The notes under the pieces are model-generated. The model ran no database searches. It was not told the origin of the DNA and saw only the letters and a program-made list of their open reading frames with translations. Both the position numbers and the translations under genes were made by a program. 64,000 bases of DNA from Sneathiella sedimenti (GTDB lineage Bacteria > Pseudomonadota > Alphaproteobacteria > Sneathiellales > Sneathiellaceae): contig NZ_JAFLNC010000003.1 in the NCBI RefSeq assembly GCF_017313765.1, positions 248,001-312,000 on the forward strand, given 5' to 3'. Shown here in pieces: positions 16,934 to 25,622 of this stretch. Each line of letters starts with the position of its first letter. The stretch's first letter is position 1.

Positions 16934-18931
16934 CTAAATCGCAGCAGCTGCTTTAGCACGTCGTTCAATCATGAAGGCGAGCGCCGCAGCAGAACCCGCT
17001 GTGACCAACGCAAAGAGTGCCAGTTCCAGATTGCTGAATGGAATGAGCGCACTTCCGCCCGGAGTCGCTAACGCGAGCCCGCCAATAAGAATAAACGCTC
17101 TGATTGGCCAACCTAGCACAGGATGGCGGTGCAGATTACCAATCCATATCAGATATCCCTGAAGCGAGCTGGCGACCAGAATGACGCCTGCTACAGCAGA
17201 GACAAACAACAGGGCAGTCTGGCTCAACTCTCCGCGGAAAATTAAGGCCGGATCAAGAACGAAGAAGAAGGGAACAAAGTAGATGATTGATCCCAACCGC
17301 ATTGCCTCAAACCCTGTCCGCATCGGATTTGCACCCGCAATGGACGCAGCCGCAAAAGCTCCCAGCGCAACTGGGGGCGTGATGAAAGAAACCATACCCC
17401 AGTAAAGGATGAACAGATGAACTGACATCGGATCCAGGCCGCCTTGCACAAGAGCAGGTGCAAGAACAATGGCAAGGAAGATGTAAGCAGCAGTCACTGT
17501 CATGCCGATGCCCATAATGAAGCTGGTAATCGCGCCCATCAGAAGCAGAACGAGAATGTTACCACCTGCCATAAAGATCAGATCATTCACGAGCGTGCCC
17601 GCCATGCCAGTGATGGATAGTGCACCGACGATCAAGCCGACGCCTACCAGAATGGCCGCAATCTCCGCAAGAAGTTTGCCCGTCGCCAGAAGAAACTCCC
17701 AGAATTCCTTCATTCCCCAACGGTTAGGGGAGAAAATCTGGTTGATGACGATAAGCAATGCTGTTGCATAGAATGGCGCAAGCACTTCCTGCTTAAGATA
17801 AACCAGCATGACGATAAGCAGAACGAAGACGGCAATGAAATGCCAGCCTTTTCGGAAGGTTTCTCCCAGCTTTGGCAGAAGCTCCCGAGGCAAGCCCGGC
17901 ATGTTGTTTCGAGCTGCATAGGCATCGATCTGTATGAACAGCGCCAAATAGTACAGAACCGAGGGGATAATGGCCGCCACAGCAATGGTGATATAGGGAA
18001 TGTTCAGGAACACAGCCATGATGAAGGCCGTTGAGCCCATAATCGGTGGCATAAGAACACCGCCTGTCGAAGCACAGGCTTCAACACCAGCAGCATAGGA
18101 GGGCCGAAAACCGGTCTTGCGCATTGCTGGAATGGTCATAACGCCGGTTGTGATAACATTTGAGATAACACTACCGCTCATCGATCCCATAAGACCGGAA
18201 GAGAAAATAGCAACCTTCGCCGGCCCGCCGCGCACGTGCCCAAGAGCAGCAAACGCCAAATCAATGAAGAACTTCCCGCCACCGGTTTGAGTAAGGGCAA
18301 CGCCGAAGATCAAAAATCCGATCACAAGGTTGGCCAGCGCCTGCATGGGTATGCCGAGCATACTTTCCGCACTTAAAACATGATAGGCCGTTGTGTCCGA
18401 TAATGTGCTGCCAAGACCTGAAATTGGGCCCGGCATGATATCGGCGTATAGCGGATAGAGTGAAATGATTACCACGATCGCGAACAGGGCCGTGCCGCCG
18501 GCGCGTCTTGTTCCTTCAAGAACCAGAAGCCAAAGCACCAGGCCAAGCATAACAATATAGTCCGGCGCGCCCATTTCCCATCCGTTATCGACAATTGCTT
18601 CTGCATTCATGAAGAAAAACACAAGCAGGCCGAAGGTAACCACGGCGAACAAAATATCGTACCACGGGACTCGATCCATGGCGGATTTGCTTGTTGCGGG
18701 GAAGATGAGGAAAACAACCGGCACCAGTAATCCAAACAATGCGTACTGATACTCGTTGTCAAGCCAGGTATGCCCGACTAGAAATCCTGCGTTAAACAGC
18801 TGATTGACAGCCAGTAGGGTAACGATGACGGTAACCGCAATTACGATTGCACGCCATACGCTCGAAAGGTGACGGTGGCGCGCCAATTCTGGCTGCACCA
18901 CCGCTCCGCTTTCCTGTTTTTGAGTTTCCAT
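16934..18931 (-). CDS. TRAP transporter fused 4TM/12TM permease (TAXI type)
   Basis: This 665-residue inner-membrane protein is the fused small and large membrane subunit of a TRAP transporter, a sodium-coupled secondary uptake system that works with a periplasmic binding protein. About 16 or more hydrophobic segments are seen. Large-subunit features include GGGKFFIDLAFAALGHVRGGPAKVA, SSGLMGSMSGSVISNVITTG and ACASTGGVLMPPIMGSTAFIMA. Length is right for the DctQ-DctM fusion found with TAXI binding proteins. The start lies 21 bases after the binding-protein stop. The substrate is unknown; TAXI systems that are characterised carry organic acids or glutamate-like solutes. Confidence 0.93.
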   Translation of the reverse strand: METQKQESGAVVQPELARHRHLSSVWRAIVIAVTVIVTLLAVNQLFNAGFLVGHTWLDNEYQYALFGLLVPVVFLIFPATSKSAMDRVPWYDILFAVVTFGLLVFFFMNAEAIVDNGWEMGAPDYIVMLGLVLWLLVLEGTRRAGGTALFAIVVIISLYPLYADIMPGPISGLGSTLSDTTAYHVLSAESMLGIPMQALANLVIGFLIFGVALTQTGGGKFFIDLAFAALGHVRGGPAKVAIFSSGLMGSMSGSVISNVITTGVMTIPAMRKTGFRPSYAAGVEACASTGGVLMPPIMGSTAFIMAVFLNIPYITIAVAAIIPSVLYYLALFIQIDAYAARNNMPGLPRELLPKLGETFRKGWHFIAVFVLLIVMLVYLKQEVLAPFYATALLIVINQIFSPNRWGMKEFWEFLLATGKLLAEIAAILVGVGLIVGALSITGMAGTLVNDLIFMAGGNILVLLLMGAITSFIMGIGMTVTAAYIFLAIVLAPALVQGGLDPMSVHLFILYWGMVSFITPPVALGAFAAASIAGANPMRTGFEAMRLGSIIYFVPFFFVLDPALIFRGELSQTALLFVSAVAGVILVASSLQGYLIWIGNLHRHPVLGWPIRAFILIGGLALATPGGSALIPFSNLELALFALVTAGSAAALAFMIERRAKAAAAI

Positions 18932-18952
18932 TTAGAAATCTACAAATATGGA

Positions 18953-20107
18953 CTATTTAAAAATCGGATTCATGCCCGCAGCTTCAAGCGCAGCTGCACG
19001 GACTTTCATCCATTCATCCTTGAAGGCATCGCCGTCGAGGTCTTTGTCTTTCATGGTTGCCCAAGCTTCGGCCAGAACATTCTGACGCTCAATCATCTTG
19101 TTGTTGTTGGCTTCCATGTCGTCTGTCCAGACGCCGATTTCTTTCCAGTACTTAACCGCTGACTGATGGTAAGGGACTGCCCATTCAAAAGTCTGGTTTT
19201 CAAGTGCCCAGCCAGACATCGCCGGCAGTGAGTCCTTGTAGCTGTCATATTCCGAGTGAACGGCTTTCACCATTGAATACACAAGGTCAGGATCCTGGTC
19301 TGCACGGGTAATCAGGATCGGATAAGGGTAGGCCGCGCCATCATGCGGCGTGTCCTTGGAAATATTCCCTGTACCCAATGTGGCTGTATGAGGAACGAAA
19401 TAAGGAGCGATTTCCTGAATGCGTGCCCAGCCTTCCTTGTCAGCAGCCGGAGTAGGCGGCCAGTAAATGCCACGAGGGGATGCTTCAAGCTGTTTGGTTG
19501 GTCCGGAAACAGTTGACGCAAATGCTGCGTCGATCTGACCTGAAACCATGCCTTTCCACATTGCGCCATAGCCGCCGAACTCTACGACTTCAACATCATC
19601 AAAGGTCAATCCGCCAAATGCGATAATAGCCTGAGTACCGATGGTGAGTGCCGGGGAACTGCGAACAACGCCGACGCGTTTACCTTTGAGGTCTTGAAAC
19701 GTTTTGACCCCTGTATCGGCAGCAACGCCGACCGACAGGTTAGCATCTGAAGTTGCTGACATCAGCAACTGTACCTTCTGTGGGCCCCAGTCAGGTGTCG
19801 CAAAGTTGAATACACCTTCAGAAGCGTAGAAAGTGCCTGCGCCGTTTGCAATGAACTGAACCTTATCGGAACGTAGCGGGCCCATACGTGAAATATCGTT
19901 CTTGCCCGGTACAACCCGAAGATCAATGCCATATTTATCTTTTAAGGCCTTGCCGATGGCGACGGACTGATTATAACCAGTGGTGCCCGTGTTGTACGCG
20001 CTCCAGGCAATCGTACTCGGAAGCTTTACATCGTCAGCAAAAGCGGCAGTTGAAAAAGTAAACGCCACTGCCGCTGCAGCCGCGCATAATCTTGTATTGA
20101 TTCCCAT
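18953..20107 (-). CDS. TAXI family TRAP transporter binding protein
   Basis: This 384-residue periplasmic protein begins with a signal peptide (residues 1-24, ending AAFA|DD). The TAXI family is recognised by SAYNTGTTGYNQSVAIGKAL, LRVVPGKNDISRMGPLRSDKVQF and FQDLKGKRVGVVRSSPA with the hinge region GYGAMWKGMVSGQIDAAF. It captures the solute for the fused permease encoded just downstream. A GGGAG ribosome site precedes the ATG. Divergent transcription from the IclR gene across 125 bases suggests that IclR controls this operon. The C-terminal part is longer than in many TAXI proteins and ends with an acidic helix. Confidence 0.92.
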   Translation of the reverse strand: MGINTRLCAAAAAVAFTFSTAAFADDVKLPSTIAWSAYNTGTTGYNQSVAIGKALKDKYGIDLRVVPGKNDISRMGPLRSDKVQFIANGAGTFYASEGVFNFATPDWGPQKVQLLMSATSDANLSVGVAADTGVKTFQDLKGKRVGVVRSSPALTIGTQAIIAFGGLTFDDVEVVEFGGYGAMWKGMVSGQIDAAFASTVSGPTKQLEASPRGIYWPPTPAADKEGWARIQEIAPYFVPHTATLGTGNISKDTPHDGAAYPYPILITRADQDPDLVYSMVKAVHSEYDSYKDSLPAMSGWALENQTFEWAVPYHQSAVKYWKEIGVWTDDMEANNNKMIERQNVLAEAWATMKDKDLDGDAFKDEWMKVRAAALEAAGMNPIFK

Positions 20108-20162
20108 TATTGTCTCCCTAAGAAAACTTGATACAGATTTTTTTGTTTTCTAATAGGACAGC

Positions 20163-20190
20163 ATTCTGCATAGTGGAATGGTATTCTGCA
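20163..20190. promoter_or_regulatory. Candidate IclR operator between divergent operons
   Basis: ATTCTGCA occurs twice in direct orientation (20163-20170 and 20183-20190), 20 bases or two helical turns apart. Between them GAAT-N3-ATTC and ATTC-N9-GAAT form overlapping inverted repeats. The block sits in the intergenic region between the TAXI operon and the IclR gene, where a shared operator would be expected. Confidence 0.5.
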
Positions 20191-20232
20191 AGTTTTTTTC
20201 GTGAGAAATACTTTTTACACTGAAGGTAGAAA

Positions 20233-21039
20233 ATGCTGGAAGATGAATCTTTATCTGGGGGAGGGGCGATGCCGGACAACAATCGGCATTTCGTTACTTC
20301 CTTGGCGCGTGGTCTAGAGATTCTACAGGCTTTTCGTCCTGGTGAGGGACCGCTTGGGAACAACGAGCTTGCCAAGAGGACGAAACTACCCAGGTCTACC
20401 GTTTCCCGCCTGACGAGTACATTGCTGCAGTTGGGCTACCTTACCTATAGAAAAAGCCTTGGTAAGTACGAACCTTCACCGACGGTTCTTTCCTTGGGCT
20501 ATACATTTCTCGCAAATAACAAGATTCGCTTGATGTCCCGCCCATTGATGGCTGATCTTGCAAAACAGGCCGGACTTGGGGTTGCCCTTGCAACGCGCGT
20601 GCAACTGAACATGATGTATGTGGAAACGGCTCGTGGCAGTGATCAAAGTACACTTCGACTGGAGGTCGGCTCCTTTTTACCGATCGCTAGTACTGCTGTT
20701 GGGCGCGCATTTCTCTGTAAACTTCCTGAGGGGGAAAGAAATTTCCTTCTGGACCATATTCGGCGAAAATTTTCTGATGAGTGGCCAAAAATTAAAAAGG
20801 AGTTTGAGGCGGCGGAAAGGGATTACGCAGATTTCGGATATTGTCTTTCCATAGGAGGGTGGGAGCCAAGCTTCCACGCGGTTGGCGCTGCCGCACGCGA
20901 CAATTCGACGGGTGACATCGTTGCCTTTAATTGCGGAGGCTCTGCTTATCTGGTAACAGAAGCAACCTTGCGAGAAGAAGTCGGCCCCCGCCTTGTTAGC
21001 CTGGCAAGAAGCGTTGAGGTAATGTGTGGGCTGGATTGA
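20233..21039 (+). CDS. IclR family transcriptional regulator
   Basis: This 268-residue protein has an N-terminal winged helix (residues 22-75, including SLARGLEILQAF, ELAKRTKLPRSTVSRLTSTLLQLGYL) and an IclR effector domain ending near VSLARSVEVM. IclR proteins control catabolic operons in response to a small-molecule ligand. Two ATG codons are possible: 20233, with GAAGG upstream, and 20269, with GGGAGGGG upstream. I report the longer one. It is divergent from the TRAP operon and directly upstream of the acyl-CoA dehydrogenase and aldolase genes, so it may govern both sides. Confidence 0.9.
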   Translation: MLEDESLSGGGAMPDNNRHFVTSLARGLEILQAFRPGEGPLGNNELAKRTKLPRSTVSRLTSTLLQLGYLTYRKSLGKYEPSPTVLSLGYTFLANNKIRLMSRPLMADLAKQAGLGVALATRVQLNMMYVETARGSDQSTLRLEVGSFLPIASTAVGRAFLCKLPEGERNFLLDHIRRKFSDEWPKIKKEFEAAERDYADFGYCLSIGGWEPSFHAVGAAARDNSTGDIVAFNCGGSAYLVTEATLREEVGPRLVSLARSVEVMCGLD

Positions 21040-21080
21040 ATTTAAATTTAAAAAATAACAAGAAAGTAGAAGGATAGAAG

Positions 21081-22235
21081 ATGGCTCTGGATACCGAGAC
21101 ATTTGAATTAGTGAAAGATGCAGTCTCCCGATTCGTGCGCGAGAAACTCATCCCGGCTGAGGATGTAGTGGAAGAGACGAACGACGTGCCCGAAGAAATT
21201 ATCCAGGAAATGCGGGAACTGGGCCTTTTCGGTCTCTCTATTCCTGAGGAATACGGAGGGTTGGGCCTAAACATGGAGCAGGAATGCCATATCATACATG
21301 AGCTTTGCAATGCATCGCTGGCATTTCGTTCTGTGATCGGGACAACGGTTGGCATCGGCAGCCAGGGCCTCGTCATGACCGGGACGGATGAGCAAAAGAA
21401 ACAGTATCTGCCGCGTCTCGCCACAGGTGAGATCATGTCATCTTTCTGCCTGACTGAGCCAGAAGCCGGTTCAGACGCGGCCTCATTGCGGACCGTGGCC
21501 GTCCGGGATGGTGATGATTATGTTCTGAACGGAACGAAACGCTTTATCACGAACGCGCTCCGTGCGGGAATGCTGACTGTCATGGCGCGCACCGATCCAT
21601 CGAAAAAGGGCGCCGCGGGCATTTCAGCCTTTCTTGTCGATCCCAGTACACCAGGCATAACCATTGCCAAGGCGGACGAAAAAATGGGTCAGCGGGGTAC
21701 AAAAACAAGCGATGTTATTTTTGAGGATGTCCGCATTCCTGCCTCCGCGTTGCTTGGCGGTGTTGAGGGTCAGGGTTTCTACACTGCCATGAAAGTGTTG
21801 GACCGTGGGCGGTTGCATTTGAGCTCTGTGTCGACAGGTATTTCGGAGCGAATCCTGGAAGAGGCCCTCAACTATGCGGCGGAACGTAAACAGTTCGGAA
21901 CGGTGATTGGCGAGTTCCAGTTGGTTCAAGCGCTGCTCGCTGACAGCCAGACCGAACTTTTCGCGGGCAAGGCAATGACGTTGGATGCAGCAAAGAAATA
22001 TGATAATAGTGAAGATATCTCGATGCTTGCGGCCTGTTGCAAGATGTTTACGACGGAGGCGGCCGGAAGGATAGCTGACCGCGCAGTGCAGATTCACGGC
22101 GGTGCGGGTTATATGGCGGAATATAAAGTCGAACGCTTTTACCGGGATGTCCGGTTGCTGCGGCTCTATGAAGGAACAACGCAAATTCAGCAGCTTGTCA
22201 TCGCTCGCAACATGCTGAAATCGCATACGAATTAA
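21081..22235 (+). CDS. Acyl-CoA dehydrogenase
   Basis: This 384-residue FAD enzyme introduces a double bond into an acyl-CoA. The family motifs are present: SSFCLTEPEAGSDAASLRT (flavin and substrate contacts), GTKRFITNA, FEDVRIPASALLG, RKQFGTVIGEFQLVQ, and the C-terminal YRDVRLLRLYEGTTQIQQL, in which Glu364 is the expected catalytic base. Length equals that of short/medium-chain or branched-chain enzymes; the acyl group is unknown. AAGGA precedes the ATG. Its stop is 24 bases before the class II aldolase start, so they form one unit downstream of iclR. Confidence 0.93.
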   Translation: MALDTETFELVKDAVSRFVREKLIPAEDVVEETNDVPEEIIQEMRELGLFGLSIPEEYGGLGLNMEQECHIIHELCNASLAFRSVIGTTVGIGSQGLVMTGTDEQKKQYLPRLATGEIMSSFCLTEPEAGSDAASLRTVAVRDGDDYVLNGTKRFITNALRAGMLTVMARTDPSKKGAAGISAFLVDPSTPGITIAKADEKMGQRGTKTSDVIFEDVRIPASALLGGVEGQGFYTAMKVLDRGRLHLSSVSTGISERILEEALNYAAERKQFGTVIGEFQLVQALLADSQTELFAGKAMTLDAAKKYDNSEDISMLAACCKMFTTEAAGRIADRAVQIHGGAGYMAEYKVERFYRDVRLLRLYEGTTQIQQLVIARNMLKSHTN

Positions 22236-22259
22236 TAAACTGAAAAAGGGAATATCGAT

Positions 22260-23033
22260 ATGGGTGTTGATAAGATAAATAAAATGGTACCCAGCCTGCA
22301 AGGCAAGGTCAGCGATGAGGAATGGGAAACGCGCGTCAATCTCGCGGCCTGCTATCATCTCGTCGCTCATTACGGCATGAGTGATCTTGTCTTCACCCAT
22401 ATTTCTGCACGTGTCCCGGGCAGTGATCATCACTTCCTGATCAATCCCTATGGCCTCTTCTTTGACGAAATTACGGCGTCAAGCTTGATCAAGGTGGACA
22501 TTGACGGGAATATTCTCGACGAAACACCGTTTTTCATTAACCCGGCGGGATACACAATCCACAGCGCCATTCACGCCGCGCGCGAGGATGTAGGCTGTGT
22601 GCTTCATACGCATACGACGGCCGGTATGGCCGTTGCCGCGCAGAAGCAGGGCCTGCTGCCGATCAGCCAGCACTCGATGATGTTCTATGGCCGTCTGGCC
22701 TATCATGGGTATGAAGGCATTGCGCTGGACCTTGATGAACGGGAACGTCTGGTTCGCGACATGGGCGACAGCATCGCAATGATCCTGCGTAATCACGGCC
22801 TGCTCACAGTTGGGACGACGGTTTCAGAAGCTTTCCGCCGGATCTTCTATCTTGAGAAGTCATGCGAATCGCAGATCAAGGCACTTGCGGGGGATTCCGA
22901 ATTAATTCTTCCTTCCCGTGAGGTTTGTGAACATGCCGCCGGCCAGTTTAAAATCAGCGCATCACAGTCGGGCCTTGAATGGCCGGGCCTGCTGCGTCTT
23001 CTCGATCGCAAGGGAGCAAATTACCGCGACTGA
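22260..23033 (+). CDS. Class II aldolase/adducin family protein
   Basis: This 257-residue protein has the class II aldolase fold. Zinc ligand positions are in VLHTHTTAGMAV (about residues 117-128) with a later His in ILRNHGLLTVG, and DLVFTHISARVPG with NPYGLFFDEITASSL forms the N-terminal core. The family includes fuculose-phosphate aldolases, decarboxylases and adducin-like proteins, so the reaction cannot be fixed. A paralogue lies at 48851-49621. It is the last gene of the unit that begins with iclR and is closed by a hairpin terminator. Confidence 0.88.
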   Translation: MGVDKINKMVPSLQGKVSDEEWETRVNLAACYHLVAHYGMSDLVFTHISARVPGSDHHFLINPYGLFFDEITASSLIKVDIDGNILDETPFFINPAGYTIHSAIHAAREDVGCVLHTHTTAGMAVAAQKQGLLPISQHSMMFYGRLAYHGYEGIALDLDERERLVRDMGDSIAMILRNHGLLTVGTTVSEAFRRIFYLEKSCESQIKALAGDSELILPSREVCEHAAGQFKISASQSGLEWPGLLRLLDRKGANYRD

Positions 23034-23061
23034 TCAGGGGCTTTTAAGCTTACAGTTACCG

Positions 23062-23104
23062 GCGCCGGGCCTGCTTCTTCAAGCAGTTTCCGGCGCTTTT
23101 TCTT
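23062..23104 (+). terminator. Terminator between convergent aldolase and MFS genes
   Basis: GCGCCGG (23062-23068) pairs with CCGGCGC (23090-23096), and inside it CTGCTT-CTTC-AAGCAG forms an inner stem. TTTTTCTTT follows on the plus strand. The right half overlaps the last codons of the minus-strand MFS gene, so the hairpin lies partly within that coding sequence. Confidence 0.8.
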
Positions 23105-24335
23105 TGGGCGTCTTTGATTCCTTTGATCGGCTGTAGATCAGTAACGCGACGGCGACAATTGCCGCCAGACTGAAATAGAGAACCCGATAGGCCTCAAGCG
23201 GCGCAGTGCCATCTGCAGTGGCAAAGGTGCCAATTATAAATCCGCCCATCGACTGGAGCAGGAACACTCCGAGAAACACGGCTGTGTTGAGTGTTGCAAT
23301 TCCGCGGCCCAATAACCTCTCCGGAAAAATCGAACGTCCCTGGGACATTATCAGCACGCCATAGTTCCCGAAAAAACTGAAAAGAATCAAAAGCGCTGAA
23401 ATCTGCCAGACCGAAACGACGGGAATTGATCCCAGTACGACCAGCAGAATTATTGTTGTGATGGAAGCGGTTGCAACCAGCTTTTTGCGGGATTTGCACA
23501 CACCATCCAGATATCCATAAAAGAACGCGCCGCCAATGACCGCAACAGTCATCCAGAAAAGAATATTGCCGCGTGCCGTCAGGTCGAGCCCGTAAACGTC
23601 CCGCAGGAAATTTCCACCCCACAAACCGACGATCGACATGATCGTTCCGTAGATGACTAGGTTAATAGTAAAAACCAGCTGAAACTGCCGATCCTTAATA
23701 ATACCAATCACCCCTCCCAATGTGTCCTTCATGCTCTCTACTTTTCTGGCGTGGAAAGCATGACCCTCTGGGGCGTCCTTGATGATCAGATATCCGAAAA
23801 TGATAGAAACCGCACTGAACAGGCTGGCGATCCAGAAAACATCACGCCAACCGATCATATCGGTCAGGATTGCTGTTGGTGTTGTGGCCAGAATATTGCC
23901 AAGCCCTCCCATGCCAACAATTAGTGACATATAGAGGGCGAACCTTTCCGCCGATAGCCATCTCGATATAATGACGAGCGATCCCATCAGAACCGGGGCG
24001 CACCCTACACCGATAAAGAAGCGGGCCGCGGTAAGTTCAAGGAAATCCGTCGCCAAAGCGAACCCAGCCGACCCGAGGACGGCAAACAGCATCAACCCGC
24101 AGATGGTTTTTCGGGGGCCATAGCGATCAAGGAAAATGCCGACTGGTACCTGAAAAATTGCAAAGGCAATAAAGAAGGTGCCGCCGACAACACCGAGTTG
24201 CTCGTGAGTGAGCCCGAGCTCATCCATCATATTTGGCGCAATTACGGCAATGGAAGAACGGTAAAAATTACTCGCGACATAAACAATCGACAGTGTCGTG
24301 ATAAGCTTGATGGCGTTCGCCGTTTCATTCTTCAT
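23079..24335 (-). CDS. MFS transporter
   Basis: This 418-residue permease has 12 predicted membrane helices. Major facilitator signatures are in the loop between helices 2 and 3 (GIFLDRYGPRKTI) and around helix 4-5 (GVGCAPVLMG). A start like NAIKLITTLSIVYVASNFYRSSIAV is typical of anion or organic-acid carriers, but no substrate can be assigned. It ends convergent with the aldolase gene. It stands within the catabolic island, so uptake or export of the island's substrate is plausible but unproven. Confidence 0.9.
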   Translation of the reverse strand: MKNETANAIKLITTLSIVYVASNFYRSSIAVIAPNMMDELGLTHEQLGVVGGTFFIAFAIFQVPVGIFLDRYGPRKTICGLMLFAVLGSAGFALATDFLELTAARFFIGVGCAPVLMGSLVIISRWLSAERFALYMSLIVGMGGLGNILATTPTAILTDMIGWRDVFWIASLFSAVSIIFGYLIIKDAPEGHAFHARKVESMKDTLGGVIGIIKDRQFQLVFTINLVIYGTIMSIVGLWGGNFLRDVYGLDLTARGNILFWMTVAVIGGAFFYGYLDGVCKSRKKLVATASITTIILLVVLGSIPVVSVWQISALLILFSFFGNYGVLIMSQGRSIFPERLLGRGIATLNTAVFLGVFLLQSMGGFIIGTFATADGTAPLEAYRVLYFSLAAIVAVALLIYSRSKESKTPKEKAPETA

Positions 24336-24473
24336 TTTTATCGCGCCCGAACCTACTTTTTATTAGAGCTAGCAGGTTGCGCGCCCAAGGTCAATTCGTG
24401 TCGCAGTAGGGCTTTGCAGGCGACCGTCTTGCAGGTATGCTGACGGGAAAATAATAACATAAGGAAAAAAAAG

Positions 24474-25487
24474 ATGGCTAGATGGCAGAAACGACCGGAT
24501 GGATCAAACTGGGGCGATTTTGGAGAAAATGATCAGATAGGTCGCCTGAACCTTATTACGCCAGAGAAAATTCGCGCTGCCGCGGCAGAAATTAAAACAG
24601 GAGAGCGTTTCTGCCTTAGTTTGCCCCTTGATCTGCCGGGTGGGAATCTCCTCAATCCCCGTCGTCACCCTCCGAAAATTTCACCGACCGTCAGGTCCGG
24701 TGACCGGCCGAACATGAACTATAACCTGTCACAAGATGACCCAAACATGATTGATGTGATCTGTGATGACTTGGTTGTCCTGCATACGCAATATTCGTCG
24801 CAGTGGGATAGTCTGGCTCATGTCGGGCAGGAGTTCGACGCCGATGGCGATGGCGTGGCAGAGATTGTCTATTATAACGGCTATCGTGGTGGGGAGCATA
24901 TCCAGGGACCGGAAGATGAGGGCGGTCCGCGCGCATTAGCCCTTGGTATCGAGAATATGGCTGCCGCCGGCGTTCAGGGACGCGGCGTGATGATTGATCT
25001 GGAAGGCGAATTCGGTCGGGCCCAGACGCTTGTCGGTTATGACGACCTAATGCGTGTCATGGAAAAAGACAATGTGACGGTCGAGGAAGGGGATATGGTT
25101 TGCCTGCATACCGGATTTGCCCAGATGATTATGGAGATGAACGGAAATCCGGATAAGGACAAGCTACACGGGTCCTGTGCCGCGCTCAATGGACGCGACG
25201 GCAAGCTTCTTAACTGGATCACTGATTCAGGCCTTTCCCTGCTGATCGCTGATAACTATGCGGTTGAGGCGCACCCGTCTGTGCCCGGACAGGGAAGCTG
25301 CGCCTTCCTTCCGATCCATGAGCATTGCCTGTTCAAGCTCGGCATACATCTTGGGGAACTTTGGTATCTGACGCCCTTGAATAATTGGCTAAAGGCAAAT
25401 AAACGTTCACGTTTCATGTTGACTGCACCACCAATCCGCTTGCCGGGCGCGGTTGGGTCTCCTGCCAATCCGGTCGCAACAGTATAG
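24474..25487 (+). CDS. Cyclase family protein with altered metal motif
   Basis: This 337-residue protein belongs to the kynurenine-formamidase-like cyclase family (PF04199). The family metal motif HxGTHxDxPxH is represented here by a variant around residues 104-116, with His104, Gln110, Asp112 and His116: the second His is Gln110 (SQWDSLAH) and Pro is Leu114. Such SQWD variants form a recognisable subgroup. LHTGFAQMIMEM and the late VEAHPSVPGQG and FLPIHEHCLFKLGIH match the rest of the fold. It may hydrolyse a ring or an amide, but the reaction is unknown. AAGGA lies before the ATG. It follows the divergent MFS gene. Confidence 0.85.
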   Translation: MARWQKRPDGSNWGDFGENDQIGRLNLITPEKIRAAAAEIKTGERFCLSLPLDLPGGNLLNPRRHPPKISPTVRSGDRPNMNYNLSQDDPNMIDVICDDLVVLHTQYSSQWDSLAHVGQEFDADGDGVAEIVYYNGYRGGEHIQGPEDEGGPRALALGIENMAAAGVQGRGVMIDLEGEFGRAQTLVGYDDLMRVMEKDNVTVEEGDMVCLHTGFAQMIMEMNGNPDKDKLHGSCAALNGRDGKLLNWITDSGLSLLIADNYAVEAHPSVPGQGSCAFLPIHEHCLFKLGIHLGELWYLTPLNNWLKANKRSRFMLTAPPIRLPGAVGSPANPVATV

Positions 25488-25622
25488 TAAATTGCGATTT
25501 CTACGGCTATTGCATGTGTGGGCGGGCGCATTATGTTACCCTTGTAGCTTGCCCACGCAAATTTATTCTGCTAGCTGACGGCCGTATATCAATTTCCCCG
25601 ACAAAGGGAACAGGAGTTCTTA

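Noticed and set aside
21624-22433. Minus-strand open frame of 269 codons
   Set aside because: It lies opposite the acyl-CoA dehydrogenase and aldolase genes, both of which show clear motifs.
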